Positions 25,401 through 35,613 of a stretch of 64,000 bases of DNA are shown one piece after another. Made by a program: the position numbers and the translations under genes. Positions within the stretch are counted from its first letter, which is position 1. Each line of letters begins with the position of its first letter. The notes under the pieces were generated by a model, which was not told where the DNA came from, ran no database searches, and saw only the letters and a list, made by a program, of their open reading frames with translations. The stretch comes from Pectinophora gossypiella. Lineage: Eukaryota; Arthropoda; Insecta; Lepidoptera; Gelechiidae. The stretch is taken from assembly GCF_024362695.1 (NCBI RefSeq), contig NC_065407.1:9114001-9178000 (forward strand). Reading direction: 5' to 3'.

Positions 25401-28400
25401 ATTACAAGTATTCAATATTCAATATTCTTTATTTGCATACTATGAAGTACATTAGTAATTCGATAAATTAAAAATCTCATGTTTGGTTCGTTATTTACTG
25501 TATCTATTTATTGGTTCTAAATTCGTTAAAACATGTATTGTAACCTTGAGGCCGTGATAGATATCCTTTTAGACAAAATATTATCAAATAGATCGTCTAC
25601 GTATGTTGAAGAGTTGTTGTTTTTCAATATAGACTTCTTTGTTCTCTTTGTGAATCTTACTAACATAAAAGGGGTGTAAAACTAGTGGAAAATTTCCGTG
25701 GGTTCCTACAAAGTAGGTTCCAGCTTCCTGTCACAAACGTACAAGTCAACTTCACGCATCATTTGGCGCTCCCGTAATGGATTGCGAACAGAGTTGTTGT
25801 CTCAACAAAGGTTTTCGCAGACAAAGTATAATGATGCATGCTTTCCTTAATTCATTTCTTTCATCATACAGTGAGTTTGTTCGGCTGAAATGGCCTGTGA
25901 CTTCCAATCGATTTGAAGTTACGGGTAAAATGTGCTCGTTTGAACTGAATGTTAGTTGCGGTTGGCTATTAGAACGAACTAAGATATTTAGTAGTTTTTT
26001 TGCTATATATTATTGAAGTGAATTGGTGTCAGTTTAATGACTTATCAGCTGATATTAAGTCTTAAGCATTTCGATGCCATATATGAGAATGCTCCAGACT
26101 CGAGTTATGATCGAAGTACTAGAATCAAGCCCGGCGGGGACAGTGACTAAAGTTACTATAATATAAGGCTGTCCCAGTTTAGATAGCGAATTGAAGTTTA
26201 AATCATATGGTAAGCGAAGCCACTATATACTTGATATAAGAAACTACGTTGTGGTTACGAGAACTTTTGGTTCTGATACCGGTTGGTAAGGTCGGTTGTC
26301 AACCTTACAATTTACAGGATAGAAGAAGATAACCTTTGACCACACCCCGGACACTTCATACAATCAACCTCGTTTTACACAGACACCACACATTGATGTT
26401 ATCAAACACACGCATCTGTGTCTGTGACGTCTGACACCATACGATTCAAGTCTAAACTATGTTCGAGGGTGGGTAAGATACACCTAACTCAGACGTTGCT
26501 GGGGAGCGGAGAGTTGCCGTTCTGTCGTTCGTATTATTCCTTATTCTATGCCTTGACTATGGAGAAACTTTTCCTTCCTTAAACAACAACAAAAAAACGA
26601 ATATACCACTTTCTAAATTGTCGTGCAAAAGTCCATCGCATGTTGACAATATTAAAATTTATAGCTACCAAGTCCTCGACCAAACTGGAGGGCCCAAGGG
26701 AGACAAACAAAAGTCTATTACAGAGAACGCCTGACATAAGGTTAAATATTGTGAAAGTTTGAATAAGAAATAAAAGTTCCCCACGAAATAGATGCGTTCT
26801 AATTTGTCAGATATACAGGATGTCTTCAATGTGAGCAACTTGGATAACTTTTGAACGTAACGTCTTAAAGAATTGCAGCGAAACAGCAGTTTTATGACTT
26901 TTAAGATGAAGTTGTGCTCTTTTGAATGATGGCAAATGGCTGCAATTTATTTCGATTCTATTTTCAAAGTGATTCTACCATTTACGGATCTTTTGATTTA
27001 TTTCGATAAAGTTATTTTTAAAATAACAAATTTAAAATTTTGTTGTTTTATTTAATACTTGTTTTCAGTCCGTGATTAAAATTGGGTCAATTTCAGTTAT
27101 CACGGTAGGTACTTTAAGTCCTTGGAGAGTTGTTTAAGTCCAACACTAGGTTTAGATCAAACTGTGCGTCAATTATGCGTAGGGTTTAGATACGAAAGGT
27201 ATACCAGGTAGACAGTTAGATCTTTTATCGCATTTATAATATTAGTGTGAATTTATTCAACATTTCGCGCCTAATTCCGACCAACCTGTGTGTCAATGAT
27301 GTTAGCTTGTGACGTAACTCTGCAGTAGTTCGGGAGCAAAAACAAGGCTATCATTATGAATCCAGAGATGCTAGACGACTCTGCATAAAACTTGACGGCA
27401 CGGCACACTCGCAGCATTAATAAGATTATAAAACTTTTAGCTTCGACATCACTATTTCATGTTTCTATCTGTATTCTACTCGTAGTATGTTCTGTGTCTA
27501 GTTTTTGTAGTTTGGAAGGTTCAGTAAAATGACAACTTTACTTTGTATGATAAGTTATATCTTGAGGTATTTTTTGTTCATTATTTTATACATTGTATTT
27601 ATTAAGCCAGCTTCCAGAATTAGTTATACTTAATGTTGGTTAAGGCCTTATGTCTATTTTTATATTTTTTCTTTACGTACTGTTTTATTATTGTTACGCT
27701 ATTAGTGTTCTATTTTATTTATTTATTCAATGTTACAACTATCATTACAGATTATACCTAATGCAACAATGCATCTAGTAACATGGTCAGATATATTAAA
27801 TATTGAAAAACTTTGAGTACCTACTTAATGGTTTACAAAAATATTCACGGAACCTTAACAAAGATTAATTAAGTGTGGTAGAATCACCTCTGCTTTATGA
27901 CTCATCAAGCTGACAATCAAGATTGCAATATAAAGCTACCATAAGAATTCATTTCCATACTGATTTGGCTTGATCTCCCGGATCTTAATGAGAAGAGTCC
28001 TTGTTTATGGCTATCGTTTTTATTAATGTCCATTTTATTCTCCTGTTTAATGAGGTTGAGTATTTTGTTTTCGAGCTGAGTCAGTCGTAGGAAATATTTT
28101 ACCAGGCACCACTCAAGTTTCTTGCACGGACTGTGGTAAAAAAGTTAACGTTTATTAATCTGAATTAAGACATGGTCTAGAACTCCACTAAAAACTCATA
28201 ACATCACGACTATAATAATATCTCAATTGTGGTAGTCAGAGGTACATCCATCGCAAGATGAACTGAGTACCCATACCTCATTAAGCTGTCTGTTAGACCA
28301 ACGTGATAGGTGGTGATCCATATCGCAATCTATAATGTTCTAGCCAAATGTATTGGTGAAAACTGCACTTGAGATAAATTAATAACGCATTGGTGCAAGT

Positions 28401-31400
28401 TCGGGACCGGGGTTTGAAATGGCGCTCTCTGTTTAAGAAGCAAGCTGGTGAACCACAAGACCACAGTGACTACGAACACGTATATCTGAAAAAAATCTCT
28501 TCTGTGCTAAATTTTATAATCCAACTTCATAACTATAATATATCATAAATTGAAGAATCTACCATAGTAGTCAAATAAGTTATAACGCTATAGTATTCGC
28601 CTAGTTCTTGTAAGTTAAACCTAATGTAACGGGACTTGGAAACTTCAGGGTTTGCAGACGCAGCATAATTAATCTATTCGTCGCTTTGTGGACTATCTAT
28701 CTTCTTTGTCTTTCAGATAAAGCTTCTTTAGACAAACAGTTAATAGATGGGTAGTTTAATATGTTTTCTTTAAATGTGAGATTTAGGTTGTCTAATAAAG
28801 TTTATAGATTGAAATTGTTCTGGCTTGATAATTTCTTTTACTTCATACTTTCCAGGGATTTTTAAATAACTGTGACCTTTTAAGTTTCGAAATAGTAATA
28901 GTTTTTATATGTGGAAGCTTGGAATTGGCCTTCTACCTTTGTATTTATTTGTAATTGAAACTGTTAGCTCCCTGAAGAAAATAAAATAATAAATAAAATA
29001 GCTTTTAATCTTAATTTTCTTTTCCAGCTCTTCGGAATATCAGTGTTCGCGCTCTGTCTCTGGATATGCATCGAGCCTGGCTTCAACGAATGGATGAGGG
29101 TGCTTGAGTTGAGCAAGTACTTTATTGGTATCTACATCATCCTCATCGGTGCCCTAGGCGTGATGGTCACTGCCTTCCTCGGATGTGGAGCTGCTTTGAT
29201 GGAAAACGTCTTCTTGCTTTTTGTGGTAAGAAAGATTTTTTATTGTTCTTTAAGTAAGAGATCCTATTAATGTACCTCTAGATAGTATATCATAAAAATA
29301 TCCGAAAATATATATCTCTGTACGTGTTTTCGAGTTTCAAGGAGAGTTTTATGGGTTCCAGCGCAGATCTTGCCTGAGTTTTCGTTAGTGTGAGATTTCT
29401 ATCTCCTTCTTAGATGCTGAATTTTAAAAAAACCTTGTTCGTATTTATTTACTTAATACCTACATTTGTTGTAAAAGGAAGCACAATTTTTTTATCCCTG
29501 TGGGTTGACGTGACAATGAGTGTATCATTTCTACCCTATATTTAGAAAAAAACTGGTTTCACGTGTTTCACGGTGAATAAAACAGTATCTACACTTTAGA
29601 AAATAAGATCAAATTTTAGAGATACGTTGAAATTCTCCATTTAGAGTAAAAAATCAAATGAAAATAGCTTTTTTAAAACCCGATGCTTGGCAATGTCTTC
29701 AAGTTAGATTAGAGGATCTCGGGGTAAAAGGATAAACTGTAGGGCAAAGAGATTGCAGGTCCCCAATCTAAAAGTCTAGCGTCGGATTACAGAAAGTTGG
29801 AGAATTTTCATTGTTAAGAGTTTGTCTAAGTACATGATACGATATTGTGGATAAAAGCTGAACCTAAAATGAGTAGAACACGGTAAGTAGTTAAAAACTG
29901 TAGTAGCAGAATATTACAATATGTGGTTGATTCTTTAATCGTGCTAAAATACATTCATTGTTTTTCTTTTATATACTTACACACAATATTTAAGTCTGGT
30001 ATGTACTAAGTAGGCATATACGTATAACTCCTGTTTAATAAAATCAAAAAGTAGTACACCCTGCTTTTCCGATTCAGGCCGGAATTTTTAAACAATAATC
30101 GTCTTAGTCGGAAGAATAACAAAATTTTAATACCCACAATTGTCGGCTAAGAAACCTCCCCATAGACTTTACAACGCGAACTTTCCTCGGCTTAGAAATT
30201 AAAATAAGGTGAGTCTTACAAACTGAGGGGAATGGCTAGGGAGTTTATCTACGCTTAATTTGCCTTAATAATATCTTTTAGTCAGCTCCTTCATTATCTT
30301 CGGTCACGTGGAATGTGGGCGTGATTTACAGCAATAAAATACTCTCACAATGTGGCCGCAAAAAATTGTTGCCTTCTCCGGGAAATGACTTCAATTAATT
30401 GCTACTCTTGTTTTTCCTGGTATTTTTGGGAAAATACAAACCATCAGTTATTAGGTTTCGTGTTAGATGGTAAGGAACGTAATTGATCCTTATTTTCAAA
30501 ATGTTTCACCAAATAAACACTAAAAAAGTGAGAAAAATAAATGTAACGACATTAGATAATTCTTACCTACTTACATATTATTATGCTATCTTGAGGTACC
30601 TACAGTTGTTCTGTGTCAATACTAAGTATGTTTACAAAAGGACATTTTTAATTTATAATAGGATAGAAAACAAACTGCTGTTTGTGAATCTTAAAATTTT
30701 GATACGTAGTTAAGACATACATCCGTTCATGTCGTAGCAGCAATCATATTATTTTATATTCACAAAAAATAATGAACTATCTGTCTCTGTTTACAGTACA
30801 TAGGAACACAAATAGGCATCTTTGTCTTCGGCCTGGTGGGTGCTTGTGTGGTCCTGGATTTCTCCACCTACGATTCGAGCATCCAGCCACTGATCCGTGA
30901 CGTAATCGTGAGACTCATCAACAATCCACAACACGACAATAGCCGTGCCATCTTGAGAATGGTTCAGGAGGGGGTAAGTTTTATTTCGATATATTTGACG
31001 GATAGCAACTTCTGATTGTGATTTTTTATTATACTTTTGATATTGACTTTACCCATCAATGTCTGCGAAAATTGGTTCTGCGATAGAGACCAATGGGTCA
31101 ACATTGCAGTTCTGTAGGAATGGACATTACAAAATTTAGTTTTTAGATCGGCAGTGAGATTTTTGTTTCTGTAAACTTGATTGCGCAGCGACTGTGGTGG
31201 CGCCCATTATTTAAACGTGATTACTTAGATATATATAGATATCAAATAAACAGCGTAGTTTTATATCGCAAGGCTTTTCGATGTTTTCGAAGTGTGTCAG
31301 GATCGAAGCAAATGGAATTCTATAGTCTCTGCTTACCCCGGTGGGAAATAGGCGTGAGTTTATGTATGTATGTTTTCGATGTTTGTTTAGTTTCCTCTGA

Positions 31401-34365
31401 CGGAATATTTGAACCGATTTTTCTCTGTTGTTCTGAAACCGACTAAATATTATACAGGTATACATACATTATGTATATTGCAAAATAGCAATTTTACTCC
31501 TATTGAGAGTTGAAGCCGAGCTTAGAGAGATTGGGTCGTGGCATACGGGGTCATTTCATTAACGCCGCTACGTCCCAGGGGCTGTAGCATCCAAAATGGT
31601 AGAGCGCGTCAAGCATCCACACGGCAAACTGGCGTGTTTGCTTCGTTAGCTGTCAAGGTTTTGGTTTATCTTTTAGCCCCTGCCCAGGCGGTATGCGCAT
31701 ATTCGTAAGTACTACAGATTACTCAACCCAAGGTGTACCTAGTTAAGTCTCTTTTGTAACTATTTTCTTTTATTTTGGTGCACTAAAGTAAAGAATTGAA
31801 GCGGAGCATCATCTATTTCCCGGAGTTCGAAATAATAATAAATACAGGGATGATTCATACCATGATTCCTATATGTGTACAAGTGGAATTTTCCGTCGCA
31901 AAAGTGCAGAACTGAAAATAACTTTAAAAAATACTAAAATCGTAACATATAAACCACCCCCCTCTCTAGTATTCGTTACGATGTCACTAACACCCTGTAT
32001 AGTTTATGGACACAACAGGCGGCCTTATGCCTAAAGCAGCACTTTCAATTTCCAAGCCAAAAGACTTTTCTAACTTATTTTCGAATTATAACGCCAATGC
32101 TAAAATTCACCAACAAATCCAGTTCCAGGGGCAATAAATGTTTTCTGACGATTACTCACTAAATAGCCAATGTGGTCCTGTGGTACACCAGCAGAACTCC
32201 GGTACCGGACTTGCACCTATGAGTTATTAATTTATCTGAAGTGCAGTTTTCACTAACGCAATTGGCTCGAGTCTCGACCATTAAGACGGTAATACGGCTC
32301 TCACCACCCGTCACGTTGGTCTATATGGGTATTTAGTTCATCTTGCGATGGATGTACCTTTAACTACTCCAGTTGGGATTTAGCTTGACGATTATTTTCA
32401 TGCCAATAGTTACAAACCTGAGCGTATGTGTCCCAAAGGCAGGCGCATCCAAAATCGTAGAGCACGTCAACTACCCACACAGCAAACTGGCTTGTTTGCT
32501 TCGTTAGATTTCGCGTTACCTTTTAGTCAGGCACTTTTTGCGCATACTGGAATCTAGTGGATAGCGTTTGACAGTTTAGTTTTAAGCGGAAAATAAAATG
32601 TTTACTGTATTATATGTTTGTTGCTGACCATTTGAGATTACGATGTAGCTAATCAAAGTAATATTTACGATGTCCTTGTCTCGGGATCTTTTTCATTATT
32701 TGAAAATGCTATTAAAACAAATAATAGTAAAAGAACATATTTCATTACACAAACACGTCTTCGGAACACCGATGTTTAATAAATCAAATTTTAGTAAATA
32801 ATTTAATGAATTTAAATCAGATTTTATTTTATTATATCACTCTCATAATATTTAAATACAATGTACAAATAATCAGGAACTTACCTGACTTCGTCACACT
32901 TAACTTGACACTGTATATTTTGAATGACTATCATCTATTCCTTCCAGATCGGTTGCTGTGGCGCTGATGGTCCGATGGACTTCATCAACCTGAACAAACC
33001 ACTTCCAGCTGAATGTCGGGACTCTGTAACTGGCAACGCCTACTTCCACGGCTGTGTGGATGAGATGACCTGGTACCTCGAAGGCAAGACTGGCTGGCTA
33101 GCTGGCATTGTCTTGGCTTCCTGCATGATCGCTGTGAGTCAAAAAATCCATTTCCTGCAAGCAGTGAACGCGAACAGCATAAGGCCAATGACTTATTAAT
33201 TTATCTTCAGTCCAGTTTTCACTAACACAGTTGGCTCGACCATTATAGACGGCGATACAGCTCACCTACTACACTGGACTAACAGAAAACTCGGTGAGGT
33301 GTGAGTACTTAGTTCATTTTGAGCTGGTTGTACCTCTGAATACCCCGATGGTTTTAAGGTTAGAGGAAATGGGATGTGATAAGTGGCACTTTTGGCCACA
33401 TCGCTATTTACCACGGTGAGGTCAGATTGTGCTCAAACGCAAAACTGTGGTAGAAATAAGGTTTGATTAGTAAACGTCAAATAATACGAGTTTGAAAACA
33501 TTAAGTTACACACACACACACATACACAACAGTACAACAACAACAGTACACATTAGTAACAGTACGACATTTGAAAAGTTTTAAGACAGTAATTAAACAG
33601 AAACTTTGTAAAAAGGTTATTAAGGATTAACTGTCTGGGTACTGATATTAGGCAGCCAAATTACTAAATTGTACAACAATATTTTGTTTTTTTAAAGATC
33701 ATCTAGGGCCCTGTGTCGAGGTTTTCCTTGCAGCTTCTTTTTCCCAGCTGTACAGCTTGTGAGAAGCTGCAGTAGTTTTAGACGGATGAGACGTTCATTA
33801 TGTAAAAAATCACGACTCAATGTGTAATTATGTTACCTACTGAATAAAGATATTTTCGAATTTGAATTTGAGTATAAAATATAAACAAAACATTTATCAG
33901 GTGTTTTTTTCGAATTCCAAGAACTTCAGAAATAGATTTCGATTTGTATTAAATTAGATTCCTTCTAGAAAATTGAATTTTGTTCTGCTCCAAGCTCTTG
34001 CATTTATTTTCAAATGCAAATAAGGTCTCAGTAGAAAAAAGTTATAAGTAAATAAGTTATTTTATTGAAGGAATTTCCTTTGAAAAAGTAAAAAGACCTC
34101 ATTAGCAGGAATCTAATAATTTAATGCATCAAAGAGGGTCTTCAGTTTATTTGTGCTATGCCCGGATTTACGGAAGCCTCTGCATATAAATAGACAGCTT
34201 TAAATTATATTCCCAGTATTGGGCATAGATCTCCTTCTCTTCCTACGTTTCCAAATTGTGCAGTATATTTTTTTGTATCTACAGGTTATAAATGCTGTTA
34301 TGTCGATGGTCCTCATTCAGGCAGTGAAGAAAGAAGAAGAAGAAGCGACGGTATACAAAAACTAA
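13298..34365 (+). CDS. Tsp2A: Tetraspanin, Tsp2A orthologue (five exons)
   Basis: Joined coding exons 13298-13405, 29028-29225, 30797-30973, 32948-33133 and 34285-34365 give 249 residues. All introns are phase 0 with GT/AG ends. Topology is four-pass: TM1 about 26-49, small loop with EPGFNEW (52-58), TM2 67-88, TM3 98-121, large loop about 123-210 and TM4 211-234, then a charged tail with QAVKKEEEEA. The large loop carries the tetraspanin CCG signature (C164, C165, G166) plus C184 and C197, enough for two disulfides. CKYTLFCFN-type start, the GCVDE and FEGKTGW-like blocks and the KKEEE tail match my memory of Drosophila Tsp2A. There Tsp2A acts with Ssk and Mesh in smooth septate junctions of gut and Malpighian tubules. 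The length is normal for the family. The start is the only ATG that gives a cytosolic N-terminus before TM1. No homology search was run. Confidence 0.88.
13683..13735 (-). repeat. Family E fragment in intron 1
   Basis: The reverse complement holds TGTAGATTTGCCGCA and a TTAACTACTTGGCCGGACAA-like stretch, matching the start of 6050-6340. A similar scrap is at 20492-20550. Confidence 0.55.
14673..14813. mobile_element. Foldback MITE, about 141 bp, in Tsp2A intron 1
   Basis: The left arm begins GCGGGCTTAGCACCGTAAGC and runs through GACTCTTTCTCGCC. The right arm is its near complement (GGCGAGAAAGGGTCGCGTGC, then TTACGGTGCTAGGCCCGC). The centre is GC-richer than surrounding intron. Confidence 0.8.
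14934..15257 (-). mobile_element. SINE family B, copy 2, in intron 1
   Basis: Minus-strand SINE, body 14946-15245. The sense head is GGCCTCCGCGGTCCAGTGG with a GGTTCAAATCCC-type B box; the sense end has CCCACACGATAGAAGAAG. TTATAGATTTTT at 14934-14945 recurs at 15246-15257 as target duplication. Confidence 0.88.
15594..15848 (-). pseudogene. RTE LINE pol C-terminus, frame open, in intron 1
   Basis: The minus strand reads an uninterrupted 84 residues to a stop: RRIAKLKWQWAGHIARR, then GRWGGRVLEWRPR, GRPATRWTDDLVKVAGSRW, and AYAQQWASYG. This is the C-terminal domain typical of RTE-type LINE proteins in moths. It is followed by a (GAT)n tail (15575-15593 on +), the expected 3' microsatellite. 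The upstream catalytic part is missing (5' truncation), so it is not functional. It lies antisense to Tsp2A. Confidence 0.85.
16440..16640 (-). repeat. LINE 3' untranslated end
   Basis: The minus strand ends TTGCAATAAATCTCATTTGA with a TTTGATTTC-like tail. The same design (CAATAAA plus ATTTGATTT) is at 44880-45120 and 45336-45420. The body is AT-rich and non-coding. Confidence 0.5.
16791..17113 (-). mobile_element. SINE family B, copy 3, in intron 1
   Basis: Minus-strand copy. The head complement at 17085-17113 contains CAACCACTGGACCACAGATG; the sense tail includes CCCACACGATAAGAAGAAG at the left end. Target duplication weak (ACCTGT-like on both sides). More diverged than copies 2 and 4. Confidence 0.8.
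17114..18821. other. Intron 1 interior, no gene recognised
   Basis: AT-rich. A minus-strand frame of 154 codons (17611-18075) overlaps a 97-codon frame; neither shows a domain, codon bias or repeat identity that I recognise. A short CACCATATCA repeat lies at 18470-18520. Confidence 0.4.
18822..19115 (+). repeat. Dispersed repeat family E, copy 2, in intron 1
   Basis: Colinear with 6050-6340 in the same orientation: GACGTTAACTTCTTGGCCGG, GGGGAGCGCTGAGGGCTCTC, AATCGACTCTAGTGGGTCG and GCGATAAGCGCT. About 12.8 kb separates the pair. Confidence 0.7.
19697..20043 (+). mobile_element. SINE family B, copy 4, full length, in intron 1
   Basis: Best example of the family, plus strand, body 19707-20033. 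The head GGCCTCCGTAGTCCAGTGG carries the A box, and CCGGGTTCGAATCCCGGTGG carries the B box as a perfect T-arm-like hairpin. The 3' end is CCCACACGATAAGAAGAAG. Flanks ACTAACTATA (19697-19706) and ACTAAGTATA (20034-20043) form a duplication with one mismatch. Confidence 0.9.
20044..23654. other. Intron 1 interior, no gene recognised
   Basis: AT-rich intron. Holds a family E scrap at 20492-20550. I see no exon-like frame flanked by splice sites that would fit the tetraspanin, and no RNA gene. Confidence 0.45.
23655..23765 (-). repeat. RTE LINE 3' scrap
   Basis: The reverse strand reads RSLWRSLKIYVQQ-like residues followed by a GATGAAGATGATG tail, matching the end of the RTE protein at 15594-15848 but more decayed. 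Confidence 0.6.
23813..23966. mobile_element. Foldback MITE M, copy 3 (left end missing)
   Basis: Starts within the left arm (GAGTTAATATCAAGTGGAAT). It has a complete right arm: ATTCCACTTGACATCAACTC through GTTTTCGTTACGATGTCACT and AACACCCTGTAT. Confidence 0.8.
24507..24821 (+). mobile_element. SINE family A, copy 2, with 12-bp target duplication
   Basis: Plus-strand full-length copy (body 24519-24809). Starts GAGGAGCTCGGTGGCCCAGC and ends CCCAGCAGTGGGGAAGTTAA with a (GAT)n tail. ATATATATTGTA at 24507-24518 recurs at 24810-24821. Close in sequence to the minus copy at 5659-5945. Confidence 0.9.
24830..28194. other. Intron 1 interior, mostly unassigned
   Basis: 24832-24860 looks like a LINE 3' end (GTATTCAATAAATAAATAAA). 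25270-25350 has CCCACTGCTGGG and CCCAGCAGTGG scraps of RTE/SINE tails. 26290-26330 resembles a SINE B 3' end (ACAGGATAGAAGAAG). The rest is AT-rich without a recognised feature. Confidence 0.4.
28195..28450 (-). mobile_element. SINE family D, copy 1, in intron 1
   Basis: Minus strand. The sense head near 28400-28450 reads GTGGTCTTGTGGTTCACCAG and later TTTCAAACCCCGGTCCCG, an A-box/B-box-like pair. The body includes TCATCTTGCGATGGATGTAC, shared with 32155-32385. Confidence 0.65.
29028..29225 (+). CDS. Tsp2A: Tsp2A exon 2 (residues 37-102)
   Basis: Acceptor TTTTCCAG at 29020-29027, donor GTAAGA at 29226. Completes TM1, gives the small extracellular loop with EPGFNEW, TM2 with a GALGVMVTAFLGCG pattern, and starts TM3. 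198 bp, phase 0 both ends. Confidence 0.93.
30797..30973 (+). CDS. Tsp2A: Tsp2A exon 3 (residues 103-161)
   Basis: Acceptor TGTTTACAG ending 30796, donor GTAAGT at 30974. Encodes the rest of TM3 and the first helix-rich part of the large extracellular loop (IQPLIRDVIVRLI). 177 bp, phase 0. Confidence 0.92.
31285..31375 (+). repeat. LINE pol C-terminal tail scrap, intron 3
   Basis: Contains GTGTCAGGATCGAAGCAAAT and CTCTGCTTACCCCGGTGGGA then (TATG)n. It is nearly the same as 37990-38085, which reads VCQDRCKWNSIVSAYPGGK, the tail of the LINE group at 11885-12260. Confidence 0.65.
31540..31700 (+). repeat. Direct repeat H, copy 1, intron 3
   Basis: GCATCCAAAATGGTAGAGCG, CACACGGCAAACTGGCGTGT and TTGCTTCGTTAG recur in order at 32420-32545. 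Lepidopteran dispersed repeat of unknown class. Confidence 0.6.
31848..32000. mobile_element. Foldback MITE M, copy 4 (internally rearranged), intron 3
   Basis: Has GGATGATTCATACCATGATT and CAAGTGGAATTTTCCGTCGC from the left arm. It ends ATTCGTTACGATGTCACTAA plus CACCCTGTAT. Most of the right arm's inner part is missing. Confidence 0.75.
32155..32385 (+). mobile_element. SINE family D, copy 2, intron 3
   Basis: Plus-strand copy. The head ATGTGGTCCTGTGGTACACC and GGTACCGGACTTGCACCTAT precede TTTCACTAACGCAATTGGCT and end in TCATCTTGCGATGGATGTAC. Reverse complement of the copy at 28195-28450. Confidence 0.65.
32420..32545 (+). repeat. Direct repeat H, copy 2, intron 3
   Basis: Second copy of the repeat at 31540-31700, same orientation, about 880 bp downstream. 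Confidence 0.6.
32948..33133 (+). CDS. Tsp2A: Tsp2A exon 4 (residues 162-223)
   Basis: Acceptor CTTCCAG ending 32947, donor GTGAGT at 33134. Opens with IGCCGADG, the CCG hallmark, then C184 (AECRDS) and C197 (GCVDE), and enters TM4 after EGKTGW. 186 bp, phase 0. The strongest single piece of evidence for the family. Confidence 0.95.
33180..33345 (+). repeat. SINE family D fragment, intron 4
   Basis: Starts immediately after exon 4's donor region with GGCCAATGACTTATTAATTT and continues through TTTTCACTAACACAGTTGGC. The tRNA-like head is missing. Confidence 0.55.
33700..33880 (+). repeat. LINE 3' end, intron 4
   Basis: Ends TGAATAAAGATATTTTCGAA followed by TTTGAATTTGAG: a poly(A) signal and short hexamer tail, the usual 3' end of CR1/Jockey-type LINEs in insects. 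No coding part left. Confidence 0.55.
34285..34365 (+). CDS. Tsp2A: Tsp2A exon 5 (residues 224-249 and stop)
   Basis: Acceptor TATCTACAG ending 34284. Completes TM4 and the cytosolic tail QAVKKEEEEATVYKN before TAA at 34363-34365. AATAAA candidates follow at 34381 and 34672; the true polyadenylation site is not determined. Confidence 0.92.
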   Translation, partial: VINAVMSMVLIQAVKKEEEEATVYKN

Positions 34366-34874
34366 CCTTCTTTATTCTTAAATAAATTAATATAGGCATT
34401 AAAAGTGTGTAATTTCCGATATATTTAGTAATTTAAAAACGTTATAATTCTAAAAATAGTAACGGGAATCGTTTATTGATGCCATATGTTTTGTGTTATA
34501 GCCATCCACCGTTTTCCAAGTAAGGCTTAGTTTCTAGAATAAGTTTGCTAATTATAATATTTGATATCTATGTTTTCTGTGTTTTATTTATTTATTATTG
34601 ATCTATTAAAAATAATAATAAAAATAGCCGATTTCCATATAAGTAACTGGGAGTTTTAAAGATATATACTTAATAAACTAAATCATCCATATTTTTATTG
34701 CATCCTATGTCTTTTTGTTTTGTGGTATTTTATTCATAAGATATCAAATTATATTGTACTCTACCTCAAACATTATGTCTTCTTTCTTTTTGTATTATTT
34801 CTGATAATAAAAACATTTGTTTTTTTTTTATTGTTTTCTAGTTACTATTATATACCATCAATAGATATACTACT

Positions 34875-34936
34875 ACACAACACATTACACATAAATGCTA
34901 CAACCCACAAGGCATCTATACATAAAGAAAAGCATT
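34875..34936. repeat. Left arm of a perfect 62-bp inverted repeat
   Basis: Begins ACACAACACATTACAC and ends AAGAAAAGCATT. It is the exact reverse complement of 35552-35613; the spacer is 615 bp. The left arm sits about 510 bp past the Tsp2A stop. Confidence 0.9.
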
Positions 34937-35551
34937 TTTTCAATACCCGTTCGGTGTCGTCGTTTCTTGTCGATTTGCACAATCTGTATTCAGCATTGAG
35001 AGTTACCATGGCAACTCTATCTCTTTTCACGTTATCGAAGAAAGCTGTCGGGCTTCAAAACGTTGACAAACATACAACAAAGCAGCGAGCGACGCTTCCA
35101 ACCATTATGCTGATAACAAAAACCTAGCGTTTGACGAATGAAAAACCTGAAGAATTCTTAGCTGTAATATTCAGGTATGAGCAGCAGATAAAAGGAAAGT
35201 TGTCATTTCGCAAACTACAGCAGCACTAAATGCTATAGAGTAGATCGTTAAATGAATGAACTTTATATTTTTATTTAGGTACGACCTATAGCAAGTGTTC
35301 GGACCACGAACAAAATATAAAAATGTCTATGGTTTTTGTTACTATAAAAAAGTTATTATCATAGACAAAAGGGAGACTTCCTTCTTGGCATCAAAAATGG
35401 ATGCATAATCAATATTTTCTTGTGTTAAAAAATTATCTAAAACAATACTAAAAATATATGGTGATTTATAAAATAATAATACTTAATTTAAAAAAAAAAA
35501 TAAAAAAAAGAAAAAAAAAATGCTTAAAAGAATGAGAATGAGAATGAGTAT

Positions 35552-35613
35552 AATGCTTTTCTTTATGTATAGATGCCTTGTGGGTTGTAGCATTTATGTG
35601 TAATGTGTTGTGT
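35552..35613. repeat. Right arm of the 62-bp inverted repeat
   Basis: Exact complement of 34875-34936. It is followed within 30 bp by AATAAA (35643-35648) and then the LTR-element end and primer site, so this arm probably belongs to an LTR. Confidence 0.9.

Noticed and set aside
29043..29270. Taking the 75-codon frame as a separate small gene
   Set aside because: It is tetraspanin exon 2 read through its donor site into the intron.
34720..35127. Plus frame of 135 codons downstream of Tsp2A
   Set aside because: Low-complexity Phe/Tyr/Ile-rich AT translation that includes the left arm of the 62-bp inverted repeat; no domain.
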